From positions 3,160 to 67,159 of the forward strand of contig KQ965756.1 in NCBI GenBank assembly GCA_001574975.1: 64,000 nucleotides of DNA, read 5' to 3'. Positions 1 to 11,156 of this stretch are shown here, one piece after another (position 1 is the stretch's first letter; each line of letters starts with the position of its first letter). Source of the DNA: Gonapodya prolifera JEL478 (lineage: Eukaryota; Monoblepharomycota; Monoblepharidomycetes; Monoblepharidales; Gonapodyaceae). The notes beneath the pieces are model-generated. The model saw only the letters and a list, made by a program, of their open reading frames with translations, made no database searches and was not told the origin of the DNA. The translations under genes were made by a program, and so were the position numbers.

Positions 1-8
1 TGGCATCA

Positions 9-118
9 CGTTCCTGCAGGTGAGTTCTATGCACATTACGTCTTGCTATGTACATCTGATCATATATACACGTTCCTGCAGTTTACAGGCTCGTGTAGCT
101 CACCAAGGTTGTGTAGCA
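9..118. repeat. 110-bp direct repeat, left copy
   Basis: This stretch recurs almost perfectly (one T/C difference seen) at 2203-2312 in the same orientation. It contains the short word CGTTCCTGCAG twice, near its start and in the middle. The two copies bracket the satellite array and a unique segment. They could be terminal repeats of a small non-autonomous element, or copies of a unit that also occurs outside the window. No coding capacity was seen in the repeat. Confidence 0.8.
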
Positions 119-144
119 TTATGCCAAACTTCCTTCCCTGTTTT

Positions 145-1690
145 TAGCTGGCTGCAAGGTTCAGAAGCTAGGCAGGGACGTGATTTTTAGCAGTCACGCG
201 CCCCATTACAATATCTATTGAGGCGACGCGTTATTTTGGAATTGAATCACTCAGTGAGCAGCAATCTCTCCTGGCGTAATTTTGAAAACGGGATCGGCGA
301 CGCAGAACGAATCCACATATTGCGATTCAAGCACAACCACTCGTTGCATATTACAATCTCTAATGCACCCTCGAATTTTCGCTTTGATTGGACTACTACT
401 CGTCGAGTTATTCACAGAAGTGTCAGCAGATTTGTATTCTCAGTATTCAGCTGATTGCAAGACGCAGAAGCTATGCAGAGATGAGATCTTCAGCAGACAC
501 ATACTTCCATGTAATGTCTATCAGGACCGCATGCTTTTGTTGATTTCAAACACTGAGTGAGCAGACATCATTGCCGGCGTAATTTTAGTCATGGGGTCGA
601 CGACGCAGAACGAAGCGCAAAATCGCCGTTTAAGCAATGTCACTCTTTGCACATCATAATTGATGTTGCATCCTCAAAATTTCACTTGATTTGAACTGTG
701 TCTCGTGGAGTTATTCACACAATTTCAGCAAAATTGGTACTCTTAGTATTCAGCTTATTGCAAGACGCAGACGCTATTCTGGTATCCAAATTGTTGCGCA
801 CGAATACTTCATTACTATATCTATCAGAGACGCACATTGTTGTTACATTTGAATCGCTCAGTGAGCCGCTATCTTGATTGACAAGGTTTCAACCTCGGGG
901 GCGGGGACACAGACCAAAACGTAACAACAAAGCGTTCTCAGCGAGATTCTACGCTCAATATATGTGATATTACACCCTTAAAGTTTCATTTGAATTGGAC
1001 TACTCCTCGTGGAGTTATTCACAGCTTTGTGTGCAATTTCCATCAGTACATGACTGCAGCAGCATCTTCTTGTTTTAGCTCACTGCAAGGCTCGGAAACT
1101 ATTCAGAGATGTGAATTTTTGCCGACGCATACTCCATTATTATATCTTTTAGGGCCGCTTACTTTTGTTAAATTTCAACCACTGAGTGAGCAGATATCTT
1201 TGCCGGCGTAATGTAAATCATGGGGCCAATGATGCAGAACAAAGTGTAGTATCGCGGCTTCAGCAACGTCAGTCTTTGCACATTATTATTGATGTTGCAT
1301 CCTCAAAGTTTCGCTTGAGTTGGACTGCTTCTCGTGGAGTTATTTACCCAACTTCAGCAAAATTGGTACTCTCAGTATTCAACTGATTGCAAAACGCAGA
1401 TGCTATACTGGGATTCTAAATTTGCGCACACATACTTCAATACTACATCTATTAGGGACGCACACTGTTGNTGCATAACAAACGTTCAGTGAACCGCAAT
1501 CTTGATTGACAAGGTTTCAATCTCGGGAGTGATGACACAGATCAAAGCGCAATAACGCATTGTTCTCAGCCTTTTTCGACGCTAAATTAATTCAATATTG
1601 CAACTTAAAAGTTTCGTTTGAATTGGACTACTCCTCATTGAATTATTCACGACTTTGTGTGCAACTCATATCAGCTCATTTATTAGCAGC
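145..1690. repeat. Degenerate satellite array, about 310-bp monomer in about 628-bp dimers
   Basis: A block resembling TTGGACTACTCCTCGTGGAG occurs at about 375, 678, 984, 1308 and 1612, spaced 303-324 bp apart. A second block, related to CTGATTGCAAGACGCAGA, occurs at about 145, 447, 749, 1074 and 1377. Alternate monomers match better than neighbours: TTGATTGACAAGGTTTCAA is at 873 and 1501, and TTGCCGGCGTAA is at 571 and 1200, which gives a dimer period near 628 bp. Short open frames here cross monomer borders and look accidental. A centromeric, subtelomeric or transposon-internal array would all fit; the sequence does not decide between them. Confidence 0.8.
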
Positions 1691-2202
1691 CTCTGCTGTC
1701 ACAAGATCTTTCCAAATGGTATCAACCAGCAATTCACATACTCAAGCTATATCTATCACTCAGAATCACTTGACAAATGCAGCTGTAGATGACATTTCAG
1801 CCCTCTTTGTCTGCACATTCATAAATCTGCACCCCAACCTATCCTTTCTTCTTACTTTTCCAACAGCAACTTTAAACTTTTCATGATGCTATTGCTATGT
1901 TCAAATGGATCTTCAGACTGTATTAGTAACCTTGAGGAGATGGTACCACTTTGCACTCTCAGGTCTAGGAACTTGAGAGCTAGGACCAAGAACTCTGCCA
2001 GGCACTTGCAGCTGTTTCTAGATTGGGACAATGTAATACTTTCTGTCTGGCTAAAGCTGACTGATGGGAGGAAGAAGGAAGGGGAGGGTAAAGGAGGGGA
2101 GCACAATGTCACACTGACATCCACTAACGTGGAGTATATAGTGTAGTATGAGTGTTGGGTATTAGCTGCTGTGCCACTACTGTGGCCGCGGGTTTAGATG
2201 TN
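1691..2202. other. Unassigned segment inside the repeat-flanked block
   Basis: This segment lies between the satellite and the right 110-bp repeat. It has an 87-codon open frame at 1883-2146 on the plus strand and an overlapping antisense frame. I recognise neither, and two overlapping frames argue against either being real. An undetermined base is at 2202. Confidence 0.4.
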
Positions 2203-2312
2203 CGTTCCTGCAGGTGAGTTCTATGCACATTACGTCTTGCTATGTACATCTGATCATATATACACGTTCCTGCAGTTTACAGGCTCGTGCAGCTCACCAA
2301 GGTTGTGTAGCA
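2203..2312. repeat. 110-bp direct repeat, right copy
   Basis: This is the second copy of the repeat at 9-118, in direct orientation and differing at one position by eye. It begins immediately after the undetermined base at 2202, so the assembler may have struggled at this junction. From 2313 to 2685 I see AT-rich sequence with no recognisable gene. Confidence 0.8.
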
Positions 2313-2685
2313 AGCTGCACTGACAATGACGTTTCACAACAACAACAACACTGAGATAAAGTACCTGTTCCCTTGTGGGAGTATCAATACCATGACACCA
2401 CCCAATGCCAATTGTGGCCACATTGACTTGTGTCTTTTGCAGATCAATTGATCACAAATAACATATTGCAACATGTACATACTGGTTTGACAACAGCAGA
2501 TGAGGGGTTTAATATAATATACATCATTCCAAGACCTGCAAAGGGTCCTAACGCTCGCGCTTGCTTCCCCATTGAAGCAACAAAAGACAGTTGACTCGGA
2601 ATTCATTGCGTATTTTCGCAAATCAAATATTCTTTATAAAATTGAACAATATAATGCACTCTTTATTCATTTTCAATCAACAGAT

Positions 2686-2758
2686 GAGGGGTTGGCGCAA
2701 TGGCAGTCGCGTCCGACTCCAGATCGGAAGGTTGGGGGTTCAACTCCCTCACTCCTCA
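2686..2758 (+). tRNA. tRNA-Trp (CCA anticodon)
   Basis: A complete 73-nt cloverleaf can be folded by eye. The acceptor arm is GAGGGGT against ACTCCTC, with discriminator A at 2758. The anticodon stem TCCGA/TCGGA encloses the loop CTCCAGA, so the anticodon is CCA, which reads UGG. The T arm is GGGGG-TTCAACT-CCCTC. No intron is present, and the CCA tail is not encoded. A T run follows at 2759-2763, as expected for RNA polymerase III termination. Two displaced copies of the 3' half lie downstream. Confidence 0.93.
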
Positions 2759-2879
2759 TTTTTAAACTTTTCATTTTCTGGTATGTCTGCAAGGCGACAA
2801 TAGGCGGTGCCCGAGGCAGTCTTTACCACATTTTCACCCGTTCACTTGTGTGGTGGTTGCCTCTAAAAATCCAGATCAG

Positions 2880-2914
2880 ATCGTGAGGCTGGGGTTCAAG
2901 TCCTTCACTCCTCA
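2880..2914 (+). pseudogene. tRNA-Trp 3'-half fragment
   Basis: This piece matches the tRNA-Trp gene from the anticodon loop to the discriminator base and ends in the same CACTCCTCA. It has several substitutions and one missing G in the T arm. No 5' half precedes it. It shares two derived changes (CGT for CGG, GGCT for GGTT) with the fragment at 3331-3370, so those two copies are closer to each other than to the intact gene. Confidence 0.75.
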
Positions 2915-3330
2915 ACCTTTTTGCACCCCGTTCCTGAGTATGTACTTACAACGTCGTCTCTCCCTCGCACATATCTTTTTCCATTTTTCATTTGCTCCCT
3001 CCAAGGAATGACAGACAATCTCACTTTTGGCCCACCACCTTTTCGATTGAAACCACCTGCCCACCGAAACTTTCCCCCTACAAAATCATGTTGAAAAAGC
3101 CACCTGCACTTTGGTGTGTCAAAACCTCGCGACTTTGTGCTCTTTGATGCCCCAATTTAGCCCGTATGGTCTTCATTTCGTCTGCCGAACAGAACAAATG
3201 TACCCTGCACAGACTCCATCAACCAATCGAAGAAACGTTTTAAATCTCGAACAGCGGGACCCCCATCTCAAACACTGCCAATGATAGAATCGATCGACAC
3301 TGGAAAACCCCCCAATAGACCACAAACAGA

Positions 3331-3370
3331 CCAGATCGTAAGGCTGGGGGTTCAAATCCCTCACTCCTCA
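3331..3370 (+). pseudogene. tRNA-Trp 3'-half fragment
   Basis: Forty bases match the 3' half of the tRNA-Trp gene (2719-2758) with three differences by eye, from the CCA anticodon to the discriminator base. No D arm or 5' acceptor strand precedes it, so it is not a functional tRNA. The pattern of an intact gene plus repeated 3' ends resembles the footprint of elements that insert into tRNA genes. Confidence 0.8.
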
Positions 3371-5095
3371 TTCTTTTGGTCCGTTGGAAGATGTTTTGGC
3401 GGTTTTTTGGGGGTATGGGAGTGTCGGGGTCACCGGACGCACCGTTGATGGCCTCTTGGCCGCTGGGAGCAACTCGCTCTATTAGGCGTGCTTGCTTGGG
3501 GAGCTTTTTCTTGGCACTTTCGGGTCTTTTTGCTTCACCAATTCATGTGGTACAAAACAACGGGAGGCACCCATATCTCGGCTTCAAACATTCAAACATA
3601 GCGGCGGCCGGATTGGACCCGAAAAAACTCTTCACAGAAATTGTAGGACATGGAAAATGCCCGAAACGGGTCGTTGTCGCTGTCGATCGCTCCCCAGGTC
3701 AGGTGGGAACGAAGCATCGTGGTTTGGCCGGCGAGTGCGAACGGACTCGGGGGCCACTGTTTCTGCCACGTGGAGAATGTCGGACCTTTTACAATATGCC
3801 AGAGGTGTATATTCCGGGCCATCGTCTACCTTTCCGGGGTGTGGAGCGCGAGGGCCGAAAACGATGGTTTCAACGACATGGTGCTTGATACATTCGACTC
3901 GCGCTCCATCGACACATGGGAATAGATTCTGAAGATCTCACTTCCTCTCCAATGTACTTTAGCACCTTCGGGGAGCGTCACGGCGATAAATTCGTTGACT
4001 GCAGGCTGGCTTTCAATGGTTTTCCATTACAAAGACTTTTCTGACCTAAAACCTCCCAATCAACCTCGTTGACTCGCACGTAGTTTCTCTTCTTTAATGC
4101 GGGTGGTGTGGCCCATGTGTTTCGAGGTTCGTGGGGGTAAACCAAGTGTTAATGAACCACTCCGCAGCACACTGTTATGACTGCTTCGCATGTTGCAATC
4201 GGCTGCGGGATTCACTTGGACACATCTAACACGCGCTTTTTGCACGCTGTCTTCCGCTCTCGCCGGCTTCGCGGGTTTGGATGGGATCGTCTCCATCGTC
4301 CGTAGCACATGTCAGATGATGTGAACATCGGTTGCGAGTTTTACGACGGACCGTCGTCGCCATAATCATCTAATCGCAATGAAGAAGCACAATGAATGCC
4401 GGTGAGAAAGTTCCTATATTATCGGTTATCTGGAGCAAGGTTGGGGTTGTGGTGTGTGGTGTGTGGTGTGTGGTGTATGGGGTATGCGGTGTGGGAGTTT
4501 CAGAAAGATTCAACTCCCTCATTCCCTTGCCCTTCCTCTTTTGGCATCACCGAGGTCGTGCAACTCGCGGTTCAGAGCTGCGAATTTGTTTCGACAGAAA
4601 CTCGGAAGGAAGCCATCACTCATCGGCTCTCTACACTCTACGCGGCAGCTGAATGCGAGCGCGCGGTGTGTCCTGCAATGCTCGTTGCTCGTGCCGACTA
4701 CAAACCGGTCCAAAGGTACCAACGAAAATGGTGCTCACTTCGCCATGCAGACTCTCTATCACCACCGACAGCATGATTTGTTTCGTAATCATCAATTCTT
4801 TCGTCGAGTAAGCATCGCACTTAAGTTTTTGCAACAGCCTCTCTCACCCGTCGTGTTTTAAGACATGCGAACTGCATTGCGTACGTACGAGGCATGAACA
4901 GAATGGAATCATGAATGGAACAACGTGACGACTGGCACATGAATTATCGTCCTTCGCTTGTGCTATGGAGTGCTACTATCCGTTATTTTGTTTTCCATTG
5001 GTATCACGGTGCTGGGAATTCGACTGACGCAATTCTACCAAAATTCATATCATATAAATGTAGAATAACAATTTCTGGGATGTAGAACCTGCGAA
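3371..5095. other. About 1.7 kb without a recognisable gene
   Basis: All three plus frames and some minus frames are open for 60-170 codons around 3376-4860. They overlap each other and none resembles a family I know. A short GTGTGGT-type tandem repeat lies at about 4447-4478. The word ATTCAACTCCCTCATTCCCT near 4509 loosely resembles the tRNA-Trp 3' end but may be chance. Confidence 0.5.
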
Positions 5096-5281
5096 TTATC
5101 TTATCTTCTCCATGTTCCTGCATCTGTTGAGCGGACTTTCTTCAGTGTGCAAGTGGTACTCATCGGAAGTCAGGTGTATGAATCGCTGTCTTCGCCCAAT
5201 CTCTTCGAATATTCTGGCATCAGGCTCTTTCAGCGCTTTTTCACGATCATCAGCGTCCATGGTGTGTTCCCATGGTCCCAA
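5096..5281 (-). CDS. Small hypothetical protein or exon
   Basis: This 61-codon frame starts with ATG and is rich in charged residues (it begins MGPWEHTMDADDREKALKEP). It lies divergent to the PLP-homeostasis gene, with about 60 bp between the two starts. The composition looks more like protein than the neighbouring chance frames do. I do not recognise a family, and no adjoining exon was found. It may be a short gene, one exon of an unresolved gene, or chance. Confidence 0.25.
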   Translation of the reverse strand: MGPWEHTMDADDREKALKEPDARIFEEIGRRQRFIHLTSDEYHLHTEESPLNRCRNMEKIR

Positions 5282-5343
5282 TGGAATCGCTGCTGAGATG
5301 TTATTCCTCTAACCTCTAATCTGAAACATCACCACCCAAGCCC

Positions 5344-6374
<1,031 letters not shown>

Positions 6375-6556
6375 TGTCTTCAGAGGACGCTTTTTGGAGT
6401 GTACCCGGCACAGAATAGAAGCTGCAAAGATCTCGAAAGTGATACACTTCTCGCCCTCCGCCGACGAACCAAATAAACTCCAAACTTCCAAGCACCATAT
6501 ATCGACCACTACTTCCATTGTTTGAGATTCGTGGTTCATGTTTCCAACACAATATT

Positions 6557-9500
6557 TTACACCGCAGTAGTTAGGTAGGTCTGTATCAAACCTTTGAGCG
6601 TTTCTGTAGCAAGCTCGTTTGTGGATCGCAAAGTGAGCCTGAACATCTATGTTTGCAAAAGATGAGAAAACTTGCATTGAGCCAGATGTCACAAGATTCT
6701 CACCTGTTGGTCCATGTTTGGTTCCAATCGCAAGAGACAACCAACCTTCCCCGCTGCAACTGTACTCAGGATACCCGCTGCGACGAAGTTGTTCGGACTT
6801 GGATCAACCCCGTCCAAGATCTGCCACCGCAATCCGGTCAAAACCTGCTTGGTAGCGTCAAGGTCGATCGGCCCAGGATTCTTGAAAATGATCTGCGATT
6901 CGCGAGGGGGTCCTCCAATCTGTCGCCACCGGTTGAAGAAGTCCTGGGAGCCCAGCGAGATGCCTTCAAAGAACTTGTTGGCGGTCACAGGCACTTTCAA
7001 ATCATGCCGGAACGACGCTCCATTGATGGTGTAGTTGAGGGTGAGCAGAGGAGGGTCCGAGAATACTCCGTTCGCTTCGCATGTGTACATCTGTTGGAAC
7101 TGCGTTTGAGGTGGGATGACATTCGCCGAGATGGGCTGTACAAGGTTGAAGCGTAAGGCGGGAACAGATCGAAGTTCGATAGTGAATGCAGATATGTTGC
7201 TCTGAGTCTTGTTGCCGATATAAAGAGCTATCCGTCCCATATGACTCTAAAACGGATTTCGGTGAATCAGCGTAAATAAAGACTTGATAAGAATGCAATG
7301 TGTATCTCGCACCTGATATTCAGTCTTCAATCCAACTTGAAGGTTCCCGTCTTCGTAAAGCACACCATTCGTGCCAAGAACAAGTTTGTTGTAAAATGCC
7401 TCTATTGGGGCAACAGGTATACTCGACGACGGGTTTGGAGGCGCCGCTACTGGTTTCGCAATGAGACCATCCAGACCTCCCAACCCAAGGAGGTCATTGT
7501 TGTTTGAGGTTTTTGGAGCTGCAGCAGGGGGCGTGCCGAGACCAGGAAGCAAAGGCGCATCCGCGGAAGGCGGGGCGCTGGATGAAAGCGCACGTTTTCT
7601 TTGTGTGCGCTGCCTTATCTCCCGATTCACATCTTTCCCTCCAATTGCCCAGGTCCTGGAGTCGATGAAATTAGGCCAAGAACCCATCACAACAAGAGAA
7701 TCTGTACATCGCTGACCTTTTGTCTTCCGTGTCGAGTATCTTCTTGTGAAGTCTCGTGATCAACGCAGACTCGCGTTCCGGGAACGGTGGCATTTCGTCG
7801 CACACTGCATTCAGCAATAAGTAGATGCGGTGGCCGTAACGTTGGAATAACCATTGTTGTTCTTACCGGTCTGCAGCAAATCATCGGTGGGCATTTGTGT
7901 GATGGCGAGATACTCGCAAGCGCGTTGCTGGAGCTCCACGTCCAAAACTCCCGACCATTGCTGGAACACTTTCACTGAAACGGAAACGATAAATTGGAGT
8001 CAAAACGCCGCCACTCTTACATACGTGTAGAAACACTCACCAATTTCTCCCTTGATTTCTGGGAAGAGGTTCACCCTGAAAATCGTGTGTCGTGTGTGGA
8101 TTGTGGATTGGTAACCCAATTGCGATTTACAAGAAGCAACATCTGACTTACATCTTCAAATAAGTCGTAAGCAGCAACGCACGCGTGGGGAGCGACACAT
8201 TTGCGAATTTGGAGTGCAGAATAGTGAATTGCTCGATGGGACTGTTGTGAACGTAACATGAGCGTGCCATTCCAAGCCAAAAACTCGCGAAAGCGTAAGT
8301 AACCAAACACACCTGCACCCTGGAAGATTGGCGACAAGATGACCAAACTCGCCCAGCACGTATCCCCCGACTTTCACGTTCGTCTCGTGGCAGGTGGGCG
8401 ATCGCAAACTGTGGATCACAGTCTTTGCGGCGTACTCCTATAAAACATATTCATCGACATTGGAGGGCTCTGGTGATAGTGAGCTTCTTGGAGAGGCAGG
8501 AACCCACCTGCAGGTCTTCGTTGTTGATGACAATCTGTACAACGCGGTACCACACTGCCGGGTACGGAAGATTAAAACTTTCCACGTTTTCGAGCATCGA
8601 ACAAACGTCCCCGTCTCACCATCATCACCGACATAGTCTCCACCAACACCAATGAGCGAGATGACGACATCTAAGAACCACGAATATTCCTCTGCCCACT
8701 TCTCGGCCAGAATGGCGACTTTGAGCGCCACCTCTTCCTTGATGGCGTGCTCGGCAATGGGGAGGAACTTGAGCAGCTCGGCCACGATAACCTTGGCGTT
8801 GGAGCTGTCGCACATGGAGTACAGCAGGTCGAGCGCGCGGCGGCGCACGCTGATGTCGCGGTCCTTGAGCGATTGCAGGATCACGTCTTGTTGCTTCTTG
8901 ATGTCGTCCAAGCCCAGATCGGACATGCCCGCCAGATGGCACATGGTTTCCAAAGCGAGGAACCGGACCTTGAGAGATCGTTCGTTGTTAAAGCGCAAAA
9001 GTGACGACAGGGGTGAGCAGACGCAAAACACGCACGTTGGTTTCCTTGCTGCTGATAAACTTTCCCAAAAGCTCCGCCGCCATCACAACGGTGGGGGACT
9101 CGGGGTCGAGCTCGATCGCCATGTTGATGGCCTCGAACAGCACCGCGTTCTGGGCGTTGCTGTGCTGGGGGTTCTTTGGTATGTCGAGGGAGTTTGCTTT
9201 TGGGGTGGGTGGGTGGGAGTGGTTTCCAAACAATTGAAGAGCAATGTGTGAGAGGCGAAGCGCGACCGACTCACTGATGATGGCGTTCACAGCGCTCGTG
9301 AGCTTGTTGCGCACGTGGGATCCCTCGACTGGAAAATGTAAAATGTAAATTGCGAACAACGTGATAAAAGGAGAAGCCTTCGTTACGGGTACGGGTACGC
9401 ACTCGGCGGAGGGTAGTACTGCAGCAGTCTCAGAATCTTGACTTGGAGCCAGGGCGCGGGCACCTTGTAGTAGACGTAGTCCGGGGAGAAGTCGCGATCG

Positions 9501-11010
9501 ATGACGATCTTGTACAGCTTCTCGATGGCGCGGGGGACGACTTTGGAGTACTGGTCCGAGTACTGCTGCGAGAAAGCTGTGAGGAGACTCGCGACGGACG
9601 TTGCTACGCCCTGCGGGTGCAGTAGCGGTTGCGGTTTTGTTAGGGCCGTAGGGATCTTTTTGTGATGGTGGAAAGAAGAGAAGAGGAAAGGCTCACCAGG
9701 TTTTCGTCCGCAATGAGGGGGCAGATCTGGTCCACCCAGTCCAGGACGGGCATCAGGTCCCCGTGCTTCCTGAAGAGCCTCAGCAGCGTCAAAGCGGCCT
9801 TTTTCCTCACAAACGCGCGAGAGGACCTGGTGTCGTAAGAGTGAGTCGAGTGGTGTGTGAGGACGTGGACTCAACGTGGACGTCGACGGAAGGTTAACGG
9901 GTGACTCACGCGACCATGACCCGCTCCACGTCGATAGCCAGCGACTCTGCCATTTCTCTCGCACCGACGTTGGCGATGCAGTGCAGGGCAAGACAGACGT
10001 TGATTTCGTTCGAGTCCTCGAGGTCTTTGCGGATCGAGTTGATCACAAGCCGGATCATTTCGCTGTTTTCGCCCAAAAGGAGCGTGCAGGCAAGGTATCC
10101 CTGGAAACGACGCGGTAACGGTGAGATTTCGCTTCGCGGGTGATTCGCCTCCGGTCTCTGTCAATCGATATTGCTCCGATAGAGAATTCCGCTCCACGGT
10201 GAGTTCGCCTCCAGCGGACACCTCTGTCAATCGTTATTGCTCCTCGAGAGTACTCCGACTCCGCTCCGCTTGTGATTCGCCTCCGGCGGACAGCCTCGGT
10301 CAGCGCTGCGCGCTTACACCTCGGGTTCGCTCCGCAAAAGAGTCCTCGGTCAGCGCTAACGCGCTTAGGCCTTGGGGTCCTCCCTCCGCTCGCATTGCTC
10401 GCACCGGTAGGACACTCACAACTTGCTTCTCCGAATATTTGGAGCTCGAGATGAGAGAAATGGCCTCGACGTGGCCAAACTCGACCTCGTAGCCGAGAAT
10501 GTAGATGTAGAGCAGCTTGCAGACATATTTCCGCTTCTGGTACCCGTTCAAGCTCCCCTCTGGCATTATCAACCGTGAAACCGCCAACCATTAAGCCATC
10601 AACCGTCAACCGTCAAACCGTCCAACAACCGTCAGTTGCCATCGCCTCAGACAAGCGCAAGCGCGAAGTATGGCTCGCACCTTTGAATTTGGATCTAATG
10701 TTTGCGAGCTCCTTGTTGATGCGTTTCTCCTCCTGTTCCTTTGCGCGGCCTGTTGAGCGGGGAGTGGAGTGGAGTGTTCAATTGTGAAGCTGGCGACATC
10801 AATTAAGGCTTCCGGGTAAAGCACGGGGCACACGCACAGTTTCTCAAGTCCGCGATAAACGTGGTCAATCCACGCACTGTATGGATGGGAAAAGGGAAAG
10901 AGTGGAGCGCGGGGCGGTCAGGGAGTGCAGCAGCGAGCGGTGGCGTCCCCGTCTCGGGCGACAAGAGCGGGCGAGCAGATTCCGCATTTGTTCTCACTTG
11001 CGGTCGACAT
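6557..11010 (-). CDS. AP-2 complex subunit alpha
   Basis: This is the large clathrin-adaptor subunit that binds PIP2 and cargo at the plasma membrane. The N terminus splices to [18 protein letters not shown] and continues [20 protein letters not shown], the conserved alpha-adaptin trunk start. HEAT-like trunk exons follow, including [38 protein letters not shown] and [21 protein letters not shown] proline/alanine-rich hinge leads to the appendage domain, with [12 protein letters not shown] and [19 protein letters not shown]. The last exon, from ATGTTCAGG near 6644, encodes [20 protein letters not shown] and ends at 6557. The first coding exon is only 13 nt (10998-11010). One intron (10101-10419) carries a repeat shared with an LRRC56 intron. 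The gene is divergent from LRRC56, with 146 bp between the starts. Confidence 0.95.
10101..10419 (-). mobile_element. Introner-like repeat forming an AP-2 alpha intron (319 nt)
   Basis: The intron interrupts ...EKQV and [10 protein letters not shown], with donor GTGAGTG and acceptor TTTCCAG. Its 124-nt core (10279-10402) matches 11744-11867 in the LRRC56 intron at roughly nine in ten positions by eye, both in sense orientation. The core contains two copies of AGCGCTGACCGAGG. Beyond it lie three imperfect GC-rich units built on CCGGAGGCGAATCAC. There is no coding capacity. That the element arose by mobile intron gain is an inference; the shared sequence is seen directly. Confidence 0.7.
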
Positions 11011-11156
11011 TGCTGGGAGCGTGCGCCGGCGGAGGCCGCGGGAGGAGCGAGAGACAGAGAGGGAGAGGGAGAGGTGTCGAGAGCCGGCAGAATGGCCGGA
11101 GTCAGCCGTCGCACACTCCCATCCAAGGCGCCGATCGCCCAACTTTGACGAATCGC
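11011..11156. promoter_or_regulatory. Shared divergent promoter, AP-2 alpha / LRRC56
   Basis: Only 146 bp separate the two start codons, so this interval must hold both 5' ends or lie partly within a 5' leader. It contains a purine run of GAGA/GAGGGAG units around 11042-11075. No TATA box was seen. Confidence 0.5.

Noticed and set aside
145-1690. CRISPR-like or regularly spaced repeat array
   Set aside because: The repeats are long, degenerate and contiguous in a eukaryotic context, with no unique spacers of constant length.
9-2312. LTR-type retroelement bounded by the 110-bp repeats
   Set aside because: No polymerase or capsid-like frames, no primer-binding site or polypurine tract were recognised, and the interior is mostly satellite. 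The repeats are reported without a class.
3376-3932. Overlapping plus-strand frames up to 170 codons
   Set aside because: All three frames are open over the same stretch, there is no family resemblance, and no intron or codon pattern favours one of them.
4507-4530. Fourth copy of the tRNA-Trp 3' end
   Set aside because: Only about 20 bases match, the match lacks the anticodon side, and it lies beside low-complexity sequence, so chance is likely.
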